Shown: piece after piece, positions 32,052-42,712 of the stretch | Position numbering within the stretch: the first letter of the stretch is position 1 | Layout: each line of letters begins with the position of its first letter | Source of the DNA: Petrolisthes cinctipes | Lineage: Eukaryota; Arthropoda; Malacostraca; Decapoda; Porcellanidae | DNA length: 64,000 bases | Direction of reading: 5' to 3' | NCBI GenBank assembly: GCA_033782935.1 | Contig: JAWQEG010001325.1 | Span: forward strand, 1,612,001 to 1,676,000 | Translations under genes and position numbers: made by a program | Notes under the pieces: model-generated | The model's input: the letters and a program-made list of their open reading frames with translations, nothing else | What the model was told of the DNA's origin: nothing | Databases searched by the model: none

Positions 32052-34430
32052 ATGGCTGGGCGTAGTGAAGAAAATACGGGCTCGTTCGATTCGGTGCATC
32101 CTACCGCGCTGCCAGGCGCACCCTCTCTTGTAACCTCCACTCCGCGGGTGCAACCAGCTAGATTGCGTCATGCACCTGCAAGGTTGTCAGATTCTGCAAT
32201 AGGGCGGGAATTGGAGAATCTGGCAGACCTTTCATATGGGAGTGACGACCTGGACAGCTACTCTGATACTGAATGGCAAGCTGACGAATCAACTGAGGAA
32301 GATGCCTGTGTAGCGGTGACTTCCCTCACAGCTCTTCCCTCAACTTCAGCCTTGCATGATGTGTCAGAGGTTACAGCCCCTGTTGCAATTCCGTCCACCA
32401 GTGGGGTGGGAGGTAGTTTGGGAGACACTCTCTTGTCTCTCATTCCTACAACATCTGGCGTGGGAGGCAGGAAGAGGTCTACTCCTGCTTCAACCTCCAA
32501 ACCTCGCTACGTCTCCACTCCCATGGGCAAGAGGCCGAGGAGGAGGTTAGATTTTTCGTCTTCCTCTTCCTCGTCGGACGAGGATGCGTCGCAACCAGTG
32601 GTGGTAAGAGGGAGGAGAGTAGGAGTAAGAGGGAAGGGTAAAGGAAGGGGGAAGAGGACAAAGGCAGCTTATCTCTCCCCTACTGTTGACCCTGATAGCC
32701 CGCCCCCCCGTGACCTGACGCCACCTCCCCCACCACCACACTCTACCTCTCCTCTCGTGCCTGACAGCCAGGGGGGTGACGACTCACTCTCGCCTGCCCC
32801 TGGTACCGCTGCACCACCACCACCACCACCACAACAACAACGCCAACAACGACAGCAACGCGGCGCACCTCGTCATAGACCCGCTGATCCCTATGTGTGG
32901 ACGGATTGCGATGAATTTGCGCCTGATATACCTGCCTTTGACGACAGTCATTCAGGTATACAGGCCGCATTTCCCTGTCGTCAGAGGTCATCAATATTAG
33001 ATTATTTCACTGCCTTTTTTGATATAATATTGATGACTTACATGATGCAGGAGATAAACACCTTCAAACAACTCTCTGTGCAACTCAGCAATAGACCAGG
33101 CAGGGAACATAGTAAGATGTTGCAATGGGCTAACGTCGATATTGCTGAGTTGTATGTGTGGTTAGCTTTGACCATGATGATGCCTCATGTCAAGAAACAT
33201 CGCCTCAAGGACTTCTGGAGCACACACGCCCTGATATCCACACCTGCGTTCGGGAAATACATGTCCAGGGACAGATATAGGGACATTTTGTCCTACCTGC
33301 ACTTCGCCCCCAACATGGGTCCACACCCGAACGACAGGCTGTGGAAAATTAGGCCAGTAATGTCTATCCTCCAGGAGAAAATACGAGCATTTTTTCGACC
33401 ATTCCAGAAAGTGGTTATCGACGAGTCTCTGGTGCTGTTCAGGGGAAGACTGTCCTTCATCCAGTACATCCCGTCAAAGAGGCATAGATTTGGCATCAAA
33501 TTCTATGTCATCTGCGACTGTAAGACTGGCTATGTGTTGGATTTTATACTCTATTCAGGTACGGATGTGGATGTCCCGGCCGACGACCCTCTTGGGTTCA
33601 GCGGGAGTGTTGTCAAGGCACTCATGGGGGATTACCTTGACAACAACCACATCCTGTACACTGATAACTATTACACCTCTCCAGCACTTAGCCAGTTTCT
33701 CCTGCAGCACCAAACAGGATCCTGCGGAACTATTCGTGTCAACAGGAAGGGGTGGCCAGCATTCCCTCTCACCCGGAGGGGCGACTGCATCAAGAGGAAA
33801 TGTGGGAACATGCTGGCCATCAAATGGCACGATAAACGCCCCGTCAATATGCTCACCACCGTGAACAGGGGCGTGATGCAGGATTCTGGGAAGACTGAGC
33901 GCGGCACAGGTGATACCATCTACAAGCCTGATGCTGTGCTCGATTATAACATCAATATGAGACTCGTCGATAAGTCAGACATGATGGTGAGTTCCATCGA
34001 TTGTCTGAGAAAAACTTGTAAGTGGTACAAGAAGGCTTTCTTCCACCTTCTTGATGTCACAGTGCTGAACTGTTATATACTCTACCTCCAGCATCACCCT
34101 GACTCCAAGTTGGCACTCCGGGAATTCGAGCTAGAGTTGATATCTCATCTCCTGGAGAGGTTCAGCACTGTGCAACCACAGCAAGGCAGACAGGCAGCGG
34201 CACAACGGCCTGACAGGTTGCAGCAGAGTGGCTATATGGCTCGCCACTACCTCACTAATCTGCCACCGTTGCCGTCAGGACGTCCAGGCTCTCGTCGCTG
34301 CTATGTTTGCAGGCACACAACACGTCACCCCCAGAAGTCCAAGGAAACTCGCTTCTGGTGCAAGGAATGTTGTGTGCCGTTATGCCCTGGAAACTGCTTC
34401 TCAGACTACCATATATTGGAATATATATAG
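32052..34430 (+). CDS. piggyBac transposase, intact
   Basis: Start chosen at ATG 32052 (A at -3, G at +4) rather than the in-frame ATG at 31947, whose context is weak. 792 residues. Residues about 1-290 are disordered, with acidic, Ser, Arg/Lys and Pro/Gln-rich parts. The DDE_Tnp_1_7 domain follows: ELYVWLALTMMMPHVKK, then FQKVVIDESLVLF (D about 457), HILYTDNYYTSPAL (D about 538) and VLDYNINMRLVDKSD (D about 631 or 640), the expected three-aspartate pattern. A C-terminal cysteine-rich finger (CYVCRHTTRH...CKECCVPLCPGNC) binds the ends in this family. No stop or frameshift is seen. Confidence 0.92.
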   Translation: MAGRSEENTGSFDSVHPTALPGAPSLVTSTPRVQPARLRHAPARLSDSAIGRELENLADLSYGSDDLDSYSDTEWQADESTEEDACVAVTSLTALPSTSALHDVSEVTAPVAIPSTSGVGGSLGDTLLSLIPTTSGVGGRKRSTPASTSKPRYVSTPMGKRPRRRLDFSSSSSSSDEDASQPVVVRGRRVGVRGKGKGRGKRTKAAYLSPTVDPDSPPPRDLTPPPPPPHSTSPLVPDSQGGDDSLSPAPGTAAPPPPPPQQQRQQRQQRGAPRHRPADPYVWTDCDEFAPDIPAFDDSHSGIQAAFPCRQRSSILDYFTAFFDIILMTYMMQEINTFKQLSVQLSNRPGREHSKMLQWANVDIAELYVWLALTMMMPHVKKHRLKDFWSTHALISTPAFGKYMSRDRYRDILSYLHFAPNMGPHPNDRLWKIRPVMSILQEKIRAFFRPFQKVVIDESLVLFRGRLSFIQYIPSKRHRFGIKFYVICDCKTGYVLDFILYSGTDVDVPADDPLGFSGSVVKALMGDYLDNNHILYTDNYYTSPALSQFLLQHQTGSCGTIRVNRKGWPAFPLTRRGDCIKRKCGNMLAIKWHDKRPVNMLTTVNRGVMQDSGKTERGTGDTIYKPDAVLDYNINMRLVDKSDMMVSSIDCLRKTCKWYKKAFFHLLDVTVLNCYILYLQHHPDSKLALREFELELISHLLERFSTVQPQQGRQAAAQRPDRLQQSGYMARHYLTNLPPLPSGRPGSRRCYVCRHTTRHPQKSKETRFWCKECCVPLCPGNCFSDYHILEYI

Positions 34431-34495
34431 AAGCAGGAAGTGATGGGAGTATGCGAATAAAGTGACAGTGACACTTGGTGACAGTGACACTATTT

Positions 34496-34692
34496 AGGCT
34501 ATAAGAAAAGTGAGAGTGACACATTTGTACATATATTTTCGGCTGTAGTGACGTGATAGTGACACATTTGTACTTATTAGGCTATAAGAAAAGTGAGAGT
34601 GACACATTTGTACATATATTTTAGGCTGTAGTGACGTGATAGTGACACATTTGTACATATTAGGCTATAAGAAAAGTGAGAGTGACACATTT
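34496..34692. repeat. 83-bp tandem repeat downstream of the piggyBac gene
   Basis: AGGCTATAAGAAAAGTGAGA starts at 34496, 34579 and 34662, giving 2.4 units. Each unit contains GTGACACATTTGTAC twice. It may include the 3' untranslated region. Confidence 0.85.
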
Positions 34693-34934
34693 ACGCATAG
34701 AAAAAATGATAATAAAAAATTTAAAACAACAAAATACAAAAATATATAGAAAATAAGGATAACAGTGATAGTGACACATTTATATTTACGTTGAACATGA
34801 ACAAATGGTGCGAATGACACTGAAAATGTTTCGCGTAAATACTGTACATAACTCCCACGCTTCTCTCCAGGGCATAAAACCACTCTGGAATGGTCAGCTA
34901 ACCACACAAATAATACAGGGGCTGTAATGGTAGG

Positions 34935-35162
34935 ATGCACACGAGCCGTACGACGTGTCGCCCGGGGGAGGCAAGTGTTGCGTCATTCTGCCGGCGGCCA
35001 TCTTGCCTCCACCCGCGCCAGTCCTTGTCACAGCCACGCTCACAAAGCGAACGCAGCCTCGCTCTCACGGGAAAAGTGACCTCCATTCCTCACTTGATTT
35101 CTCGGCAATGGAGTGTCCTAGAGAGCTGGGGTTGGTTTTAATGGAAAGAGGAGGAGTTGATG
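34935..35162 (+). other. Possible promoter and first exon inside piggyBac right end
   Basis: A GC/CpG-rich stretch with GGCGGCCATCTTG (a YY1-like motif, about 34993) leads to ATG 35108 in strong context. It encodes MECPRELGLVLMERGGVD and meets a GTGAGT donor at 35163 in phase 1. It looks like a captured 5' end of a host gene, but no downstream exon is in the element. Chance is possible. Confidence 0.3.
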
Positions 35163-35330
35163 GTGAGTACACAATCAAATTTAAGTTGTTCAGTATTGTA
35201 GTTTAGACGTAGGGAGTAAGAGAAGTAGAGTGATTTTCCGGGAAATACCCGGACAGGCAGGGTAAAAGTTAGTATTGCGCCCGTAACCACAGAGCGTAAT
35301 TCCATTCTTGGCCCGTCCCGGAGGGGTTAA

Positions 35331-36546
35331 TAGACTGATATGCACTAATCTCTCAGGTTTTCTGCAATCAGGGGTTTTAACTATATAATTTACATCGTTG
35401 ACTTTTTTCTTTACTGTACACAATATCGTGACTGCAAGGGTCGTTTGTGAATGGGTAAAAATGATAGAACTAAATCACCTGGTTTAAAACTTCTCTGCTC
35501 TGAACACTTGTCATAGTGAGATTTCATGTTGTCTTGGGACCTTTGCAAATTGTTTTTAGCAAACTCCAATGTTTTTGTGAGCCTACTTTTGAACTGGAAA
35601 ACATAAGTTAAAAGTGATTTCTTGGGAGTATCATCTAGCCATGAGTCTTTTAATACCTTTAGAGGTCCACGAACCTCATGACCATATACCAGCTCAAATA
35701 GTGTGAAACCCAATGACTCCTGTTTACTACTACGTATGCCATAAAGAACAAAATGAACAGCTTCGTCCCAATCAACACTATTCTCACTACAGTACTTCGT
35801 CAACATTGATTTTAAAGTTTGGTGAAACCTTTCTAATACCCCTTGGGATTCCGGATGATAAGCAGTGGAATGATGCTGGTGCACTCCTAACTCCTCCATC
35901 ACCTGTTTGAATATATTAGATGTAAAAGGTGAACCCTGATCTGACTGAACTATGCGAGGTATTCCATATTGTGTGAAAAATTTAGTCAGTGCCTTAACAA
36001 TCTGTTTACTGGTTATTCTTCGCATAGGTATTGCTTCTGGGTATCGGGTGGTTGTGCACATTATTGTTAAAAGAAACTGATTACCACTACGTGTCCTAAG
36101 AAGAGGACCCACACAGTCTATGACAACTTTGTTGAAGGGTTCATCACATATTGGAATGGGCATTAGTGGAGCATGTTTGATTATTTGATTTGGTTTGCCC
36201 GCTATTTGACATTCGTGGCAAATCTTACAATATTGTGAAACATCTTTTTTAATCCTAGGCCAGAAAAGGTCTCAAAATCTTATGATATGTTAGCAATTCC
36301 CAAGTGTTCATTAATATGATTATGTGCCAAGGACAAAATTTCAGATCTATATTTAGTTGGGACAACGATCTGGTGATATTCATTCCAAGGCTCATCAGCA
36401 GGGGTGTGACAAAGTCTATATTTTCTCATAAGGATACCGTTATTCAAATAGTAGCCTTGAGGATGATTACCAATATCTTTATGTTCAATATCTCTGTCAA
36501 AATATTGCTTCAAATCAGGTTCCTCTGCTTGAGCTTCCTTTAGCAT
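35331..36546 (-). pseudogene. GMR1-like gypsy integrase
   Basis: Minus strand. An N-terminal zinc-binding region (SLAHNHINEHLG; CKICHECQIAGKPNQ) is broken by stops near 36280. The catalytic core follows: FNKVVIDCVGPL, IPRIVQSDQGSPFT and YHPESQGVLERFHQTL give the DDE residues. The C-terminal part (LSTYV/KSRLTKTLEFAKNNL, FKPGDLVLSFLPI) continues, after a stop at 35411-35413, as VKKKVNDVNYIVKTPDCRK to the piggyBac TTAA. Confidence 0.85.
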
Positions 36547-36756
36547 GTCAGATGTTACCGGAATTTGACTTACATCTTGTACTTGTGTATTCTTACTAGA
36601 CTCTGAATCTACTGTTGAATCCTAAAAAAGGGAACTGATATCGAAACCACTAGGGTTTTCATTTACATTGGAACCATATACATTGTTATCAAGGACATTA
36701 TGATTATTCCTGGTCATATTTCTAGTGACTGCAAAAGCTGGAAACAAATTTGGGAA

Positions 36757-37203
36757 TTATTTTTCAAGTTGAACCGCGTGGCTAGCTTCAAAAGGTGTAG
36801 GCGTTACAATAGGATCAGGCAGAATTTTCCCACCTGCAACATCATTACCCAATAGAAATTGAACACCTTCTACTGGCAAAGAATCTTGAACTCCTACAGT
36901 GACAATTTTAGAGAGCAGATCCGACTTCAAGTAAAGTTTAGCCAAAGGAACAGATACGCAACCACCGATTCCATTTAAGAGAATATTCTGCCCTGTATAA
37001 CAGTCATCTAACACATCAGGCATTGCATTCCTTACAATGATGCTGTGTGAAACAGCTGTATCCCTTAAAATGGTTATGGGAGAACTAGTGGCATGTTCAT
37101 TAATAGCAACTGAACCTTGAAATACAAATGGTTTAAACTTGTCTGGAATTTTAGTGACACTGGACTCTATATTATTTTCACCATCACTGTAGTTAGTGGT
37201 CAA
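36757..37203 (-). pseudogene. GMR1-like gypsy protease region
   Basis: 148-residue frame with ITILRDTAVSHSIIVRNAMP where RDTG.S is usual, and FLLGNDVAGGKILPDPIV typical of GMR1-like proteases. The catalytic glycine is replaced by alanine (DTA). It leads directly toward integrase (36546 and below) without intervening RT. Confidence 0.75.
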
Positions 37204-37245
37204 AACAGATTCTTTAGATTTCTTTGCTTCTTTAGCCTTTAAAAT

Positions 37246-38310
37246 ATTTCAATCACTGATAACATGATTAAATTTCTTGCAGTAACTGCAGAATTTAGAA
37301 GTATACTGTTTACCTGGTGTAGCAGGTTTACTAACAAACGGCAGTTCACTAGAAGTCTCAAATGTTCTAGAGGAGTCAGGTAAAGAGGCACCACTCAAAC
37401 TACTCTTACCACCCTGTTGTGAATATAAGTGAGACGCTCTCCTGGTAACATCATTACCCTTCTGCTTCGCTCTGAAATGTGAATCAGGGTGAGACAACCT
37501 ATAATGTTCTGCTAGACTGGCTGCTTTGTCAACATCTGTTACTTCCCTTTCTTGTAAATACAACCTAACAGGGTAGTGGCATTTGTCTAAGAATTTCTTC
37601 TAGCAAGATCAATTCCTTCAGTGAATCATAGTCATGAACATTACAGGACCTTAACCACCTGTCAAACAATTTCGTCTTATGTCTCACAAACTCAAGGTAA
37701 GTTTGACTCTTCTATTTTACTCTTCCTGAACTTCTGTCTATGATTCTCAGGGATTTGATCATAAGCACCAAGTACACATTCCTTAAGAATTACATAGTTA
37801 CTTGACTGGTCATCTTTAAGGCTGACAAACACAGAACGAGCCTTACCAACAAAACCTGACTGAGCTAAGAAACTCCACCGAGACGTAGGCCACTCCATAT
37901 GTTTGGCAATTTTCTCAAATAAACAGAAAAAATCATCGGGACTATCTTTATCAAATTTAGGAACAAATTTTATGTTCTTAGAAACATCAAAGTCGTTACT
38001 TGAATTACTCATTGCTGCAGCTGGATTATGATTTAAAAATTGTCTTTCCTTTTCTCTTTCATTGGCTTCAATTTCTTTAAGCAACAATTCATGTGCTCTT
38101 TGAGCTTTCTTATCTTCAAGTTCCAATCTTTTTAACTGCATAAGATTATCGCTTGACTGTTTATCCTCAATTAAATCCAAAGCTTCCAGTGATAACATGA
38201 TTTCTACCTTATAAAAGTTAGCTTATGTTACCCAATCACTCTTTCTCATGGATGCAGTTAACTGTTCAACAGTCGGTGTCTTAATGAATTCTTCTGCGTC
38301 AAAAGACATG
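37246..38310 (-). pseudogene. GMR1-like gypsy gag region
   Basis: Minus strand from ATG at about 38310 (MSFDAEEF) with a stop soon after. Then comes a frame from 38198 with the charged helix LKRLELEDKKAQRAHELLLK and capsid-like FDVSKNIKFVPKFDKDSPDD. A frameshifted part 37563-37249 ends in a zinc knuckle CSYCKKFNHVISD whose last cysteine codon is a TGA stop (37246-37248 region). Confidence 0.75.
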
Positions 38311-38384
38311 ATTAAAAGATTAATACAAAATTAATATACTCAAGCACCAAACTTCAAACAAAACTAACTCACAAGTGGGATGAG

Positions 38385-38406
38385 ATCCCTGGTCAGGCCC
38401 CCAAAT
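38385..38406 (-). promoter_or_regulatory. Primer-binding site of GMR1-like gypsy
   Basis: Immediately after the LTR end ACGTAACA the minus strand reads ATTTGGGGGCCTGACCAGGG. TGGGGGC starts resemble a tRNA-Pro-type primer site, but the rest does not match well. The tRNA identity is left open. Confidence 0.55.
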
Positions 38407-38730
38407 TGTTACGTGCCAGAAGGGCCAAACACGTAACAGCAAAAATAATCCCCTTTTCAAACTGCTTTTCCCTCTTTATGTAACATGAGTGAAGGATTGA
38501 ATAACCAAAGAGATTTTTACCAATACTCATATATTAAATAAACCACAACCTAACAAATATCCCAAAAGTAATAACAACACACAAAATATATACACCTATA
38601 ATACATTCAAATATAATAAAGAATACATACGAATACACAAAACAGCCAGCTTGGTGTCTCACACTGAAATCCACAGAATACTTATACGCCTAAGCAAAGA
38701 GCGAAGCAAAAGCAGGAGGCAGACTGCTCA

Positions 38731-38761
<31 letters not shown>

Positions 38762-38905
38762 CCTGGCCTATCGACCATGGTGTTGGTCATTAAGGCCTTT
38801 CATTTTATTTTATTTTATTTTTTATTTATTTATTTATTTTTTTTATTTTATTTATTTATTATTTTAATTTTAACTTTTTGCATATTATTTTTATGCATAT
38901 ATTAC

Positions 38906-38947
<42 letters not shown>

Positions 38948-39800
38948 TATTATTATTATTATTATTATTACATTAAAACTTAAAACTAAACATATATAAT
39001 AATTTTTCTATTTTGTACTTTTATACAAATAAAATGTTTCTTAATTTAACATCCTAGCTAATAAACTAATCTATGTACCTACTCAACCAATAGCTAACTA
39101 GACTAATACCTATTCCAGCCAATCGCTAAACCTAGACAGACAAATCGCTAAACCTATTTTAGACAATCGCTAAACCTAGCTAATACATCATATATATACA
39201 CAATACACAACACAACACATATAATATTCATAATTGCAAAAAATACATACAAAATGGTAACAACAATAGTAATAAAAAGTCACATCACTCTGATCAGTTC
39301 GGTCTCCCTCAAGAAAGTCATCAATTTATCAGTCACACCACCATCCCCATCACCTAAGAGAGCTGAGAGTGTGAAGGGGACTTTTACTGCATCGCAGTAA
39401 CTTATGAGGGAAGCACGTTCCCCCACAAATCGCCGACAATGCAGGATGATATGACTGATAGATAACACCGCATTTGCTCAATGAATACCCCGACTGGCCT
39501 TTTATAGTGATGGTATGGTGCCCATACTCTCATACGTAAAACAAATAACATTAATACCATTAATACTATCCCAATCTCTAAGAAATAACAAAATAGTAGT
39601 ACTGAAACACTTACATACAGCCTACATGAAATACAAGTAAAATACAGTATTATAATATATACAGTCACAAAATATCTAGCTTCTGGCTGTGCAGTTACAG
39701 TCCTAATATAAGCTTCGAGACAGGTGAGTGAATCGAATTAAATATGTGGAGCACTTTTCAAGAGTGTAAAGTCATTAGCAATAATAAACACTACGTAACA
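38407..39800 (-). repeat. 5' LTR of the GMR1-like gypsy, with a LINE insertion
   Basis: The minus strand begins TGTTACG at 39800 and ends CGTAACA at 38407, a TG...CA LTR with 7-bp inverted ends. Removing the LINE tail (38735-39474 plus duplication) leaves about 0.64 kb. It abuts the truncated LTR of the env-bearing gypsy at 39801. Confidence 0.75.
38735..39474 (-). mobile_element. 5'-truncated LINE with poly(A), in the LTR
   Basis: Minus strand. A coding remnant HIILHCRRFVGERASLISYC and MTFLRETELIRV (39468-39280) is the C-terminus of an RNase-H-type LINE ORF2. A 3' UTR with (TAA)n and a poly(A) tail (plus-strand T-run 38735-38761) follow. The target duplication TGCTCAATGA (38725-38734, 39475-39484) is perfect. 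Confidence 0.85.
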
Positions 39801-40052
39801 AACCTAACCCCAAACATATTTGTGAAACTGTACTCACTCGGGTTATTAATAAATTGTGCAAACTACAGACGCTTGCTACCTCTCCTACACCATATAATTA
39901 TATAAAACCATATAATTAAAATCAAACTCCGAAGAGACTAATAATACTACAAAGACTAATAAAAAGACAAAGACCAGGAACCAGTCGCAAGCTACCGCAT
40001 TCATCAATCATCACATGTCTGGAGTAAGTACGGTATTTCTTGCTCCAGAACA
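39801..40052 (+). repeat. 5' LTR (truncated) of the env-bearing gypsy
   Basis: From CTAACCCCAAACATATTTGT to CTTGCTCCAGAACA it matches 48180-48446. A 24-bp unit (GACTAATAATACTACAAA) is present once here but twice in the 3' LTR. Confidence 0.8.
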
Positions 40053-40886
40053 TTTAATGAACAGCGGTGTGGATACGAAATAAATGGTGTAAAACAAAGG
40101 AGAAATACAACAGTTAAAAAAGCAAGTGAAAACTGAGAAATAAACACAAATTAATAAAAGGGTTAAAAAGAGAAATAATAGAGAAGTGAAGATTAAGTGA
40201 AGATTAAGTGAAGACGAGTTAAGAGAGAAGCAGCGAGAGAGAGAGAGAGGAGAGGAAAGTGTCTGAGCAGCTAACTCAGCATTTCACAACTCTAAACAAA
40301 ACTCTAGCCTCTCCCGAGCTCACTGTAGCAGACAGTGGTGATGTCATCGAACTTACCACCACACACACGGAGGGGTTATTACGTCACCGCTCTACTCATC
40401 ACTCACCAGCTACCATACCACACTTCATCACAAGGAAGGACGTGGGCGTGGTCTGGTACGACATCACTACACCACTATACCTTCTATACTCAATCATGCA
40501 GTATAGCTGAGGGAAGTGATTAGCTTCAAACTTCATCTAGACGGGATTATTAAAAACTCAACGAAGTGCAACCATATGACTCGGAAGGACGTTGGCTTGG
40601 TAATGGTACCACTACACGGAAGTACTGGAATACAATCCAATTAATTATCAACGCCACAACAACGATCCATGGTCAGTAGCTAGGTACATATAATTATATA
40701 TTACAAATATATAACACAATCCTAACATCATCGAATTAGGATATAATATTATATGTAAACGTATTAACAATATATTTCCTCATTACACATTATATGTATT
40801 CATAATTGTGGGTATTATATGCGTACGCCTTAACGTATATAAACAGAAGAGTGTCCTTTGTTATTCTTCAAGCAGAGTGACAGGTA
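40053..40886 (+). other. Leader of the env-bearing gypsy
   Basis: About 830 bp without an open reading frame, containing a short GA tract at about 40234-40256. No clear primer-binding site was recognised next to the LTR. Confidence 0.5.
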
Positions 40887-42242
40887 ATGAATGAGAGAAA
40901 ATACGGCACCGCACTGGATTCACTTCGTAAACTTAAACATAGTTTATCAATATTTAAAAGTAATGAAAGCTTAGTCGATGCAACAGAAATAACTAATTTA
41001 AGCGTAAGTACTATAGAAAGTGTAAGTTCTCCCTTGAGTAAAAATATTCTTGCACTAGATTTAGACATAAAAGAAGACAGAGTGACAACTAATACTCCTT
41101 CTCTTACTAGATCTACCTCACTAACTGACTTGTTTACTAGTGTTACAACAAACATTTCACCCAGTAAAACTCGCTCAGGACGTACTTACTCTACGGCTTT
41201 CCCTACTAACACTTCATCACACACAATGACAACTAATACTAATACTTCAACGACAATGGCAACTAACACTACACCTACTATTAATGTCTTGCCTCAAGCA
41301 CATACTGTGAAAGAATTCACTGGGGAAGATGTTAACTATAATATCCATACTTTTCTAAGGGTTTGTGAAGATAATATGCTTACTGCAGGAATTACAGAAG
41401 ACAAAGGAAAGATAAGGTTCGTACGTGGACACATTAAACCAGATTCTCAAGCTAGTACATTGCTGACTGCAACTGCCTTCACCGATCCAGATAATCTAAA
41501 TAATTTTAAGCAGTTTAGTGAAGACCTGATAGATGTTTTCGGTGGGGGGCAGTTTGGCGGTCCACTAGCATGGGTACATAGAATGGTTAGAAGGACAGTG
41601 AGTAACTGTGGAACAGCTAATTCAAGTACGGCTCTAGCGTTAGCAGGTTCGACCATTAGCGATGCTTAACAACTCTTAACAGGGTCAGAGTGGTTGAACG
41701 CACAGGGTAACATGACAGGGAACAATGTGTACAAGCTAATTGAGTACATACAGTATACCTTACTTTTAACAGAGGAATCCAGGCTTGAAGCTGCTAAAAT
41801 AGAATATAAACCAAGTGACAGATTGGTCAAATATGCAGCAAAGGTTAGTCAAAAAGAACCTCTAAACGTACCTAGAGCCCTACCTGTAGCCGTGATCACT
41901 GACACAGACACTCACCATAGCACTTCACAAACACAACACACTACAAACTTTACACCAGAGAGCGTGAAGAAGAAGCCTTATTGTAAAATCTGTAGAAAAT
42001 ATGGACACAGCCAAGATAAGTGTTACTTTTATAAGAATAATCGCTCTAATGCCAAAAGTAAGGATAATAGTAAGGGAGTAAGTGACAGTGACAACAAGCC
42101 AAGTTATAAGTTCTGCATTATTCATAACAGTGTAACACATAACACAGATGAATGTAGAATAACGTTGAATGCCAGAAATGAAGTAAATAATAGACGTGCA
42201 AATACAGGTGACGATTGTAACAAAAAACAAACTTCAAATTAA
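40887..42242 (+). pseudogene. gag of the env-bearing gypsy
   Basis: Frame of about 450 codons, interrupted by a single TAA at 41667-41669 with the same frame open on both sides. The Ser/Thr-rich N-terminus is followed by a capsid-like region (VKEFTGEDVNYNIHTFL) and zinc-knuckle-like CKICRKYGHSQDKCYF (about 41990). It would form the particle shell. Confidence 0.8.
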
Positions 42243-42277
42243 TCGCACCTAGTCAAATAAATATACTTGTTGCTGCT

Positions 42278-42712
42278 TTGGGTAAAGTGGATGTACTTAC
42301 ACTTCCTTGTAACATAGGGAATACAAATATCTCATTAGCTGTGGATACAGGAGCTTGTGTCTCCTTACTTTCTGAAGTAACACTTAAACGGCTGTTAGAA
42401 GGAAACCCGCAGGAACGATGGACTCTCCAAACATCAGATTTAAATTTAACTGCCTTGTCTGGTAGTAAATTAATCATTAAAGGAATGATACAATTTCCTA
42501 TTACACTTTTACAAACTAGTCCGAAACTAAAATGCATCTTTTATATCTGTGAAAATTTCAGTTTACTAACTGATGGCCTCTTGGGTTTAAAAGAATTGCC
42601 AGAGCATTGCAATCTCACTCCAGTCAATTATCTTTCAAGGGCGCGTGTACCCATGTTGTCCTCTGAGTCAGCAGCGGTGCACAGCTGTAGGCTTGGGGAC
42701 AAGGGTCAGTGA
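42278..42712 (+). pseudogene. Protease of the env-bearing gypsy
   Basis: Retropepsin-like: LAVDTGACVSLLSEVTLKRL has the catalytic D-T-G-A, and LTDGLLGLKEL fits the second conserved loop. It is in a different frame from gag and from the downstream RT. Confidence 0.8.

Larger units (their letters stand above)
31834..35326 (+). mobile_element. piggyBac-type transposon, 3.5 kb, with open transposase
   Basis: Bounded by TTAA at 31830-31833 and 35327-35330. The ends read CCCCCAGAGTCCGGGC and, on the complement of the right end, CCCCTCCGGGACGGG. Three 35-bp subterminal repeats stand at the left end. It encodes one long uninterrupted transposase. It is inserted in the GMR1-like gypsy between integrase and RT. 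An open frame in an otherwise decayed host element suggests a recent arrival. Confidence 0.85.
30735..39800 (-). mobile_element. GMR1-like Ty3/gypsy retrotransposon, split by piggyBac
   Basis: On the minus strand the order is 5' LTR (39800-38407), primer-binding site, gag, protease, integrase, piggyBac insertion, RT. It breaks off in the RT/RNase H connection at about 30735, and no 3' LTR is seen. Integrase upstream of RT is the arrangement of GMR1-type elements, which otherwise belong to Ty3/gypsy. The piggyBac TTAA removal leaves integrase linker and RT in one frame, so the order is native, not a rearrangement. All coding parts carry stops or frameshifts. Confidence 0.8.
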
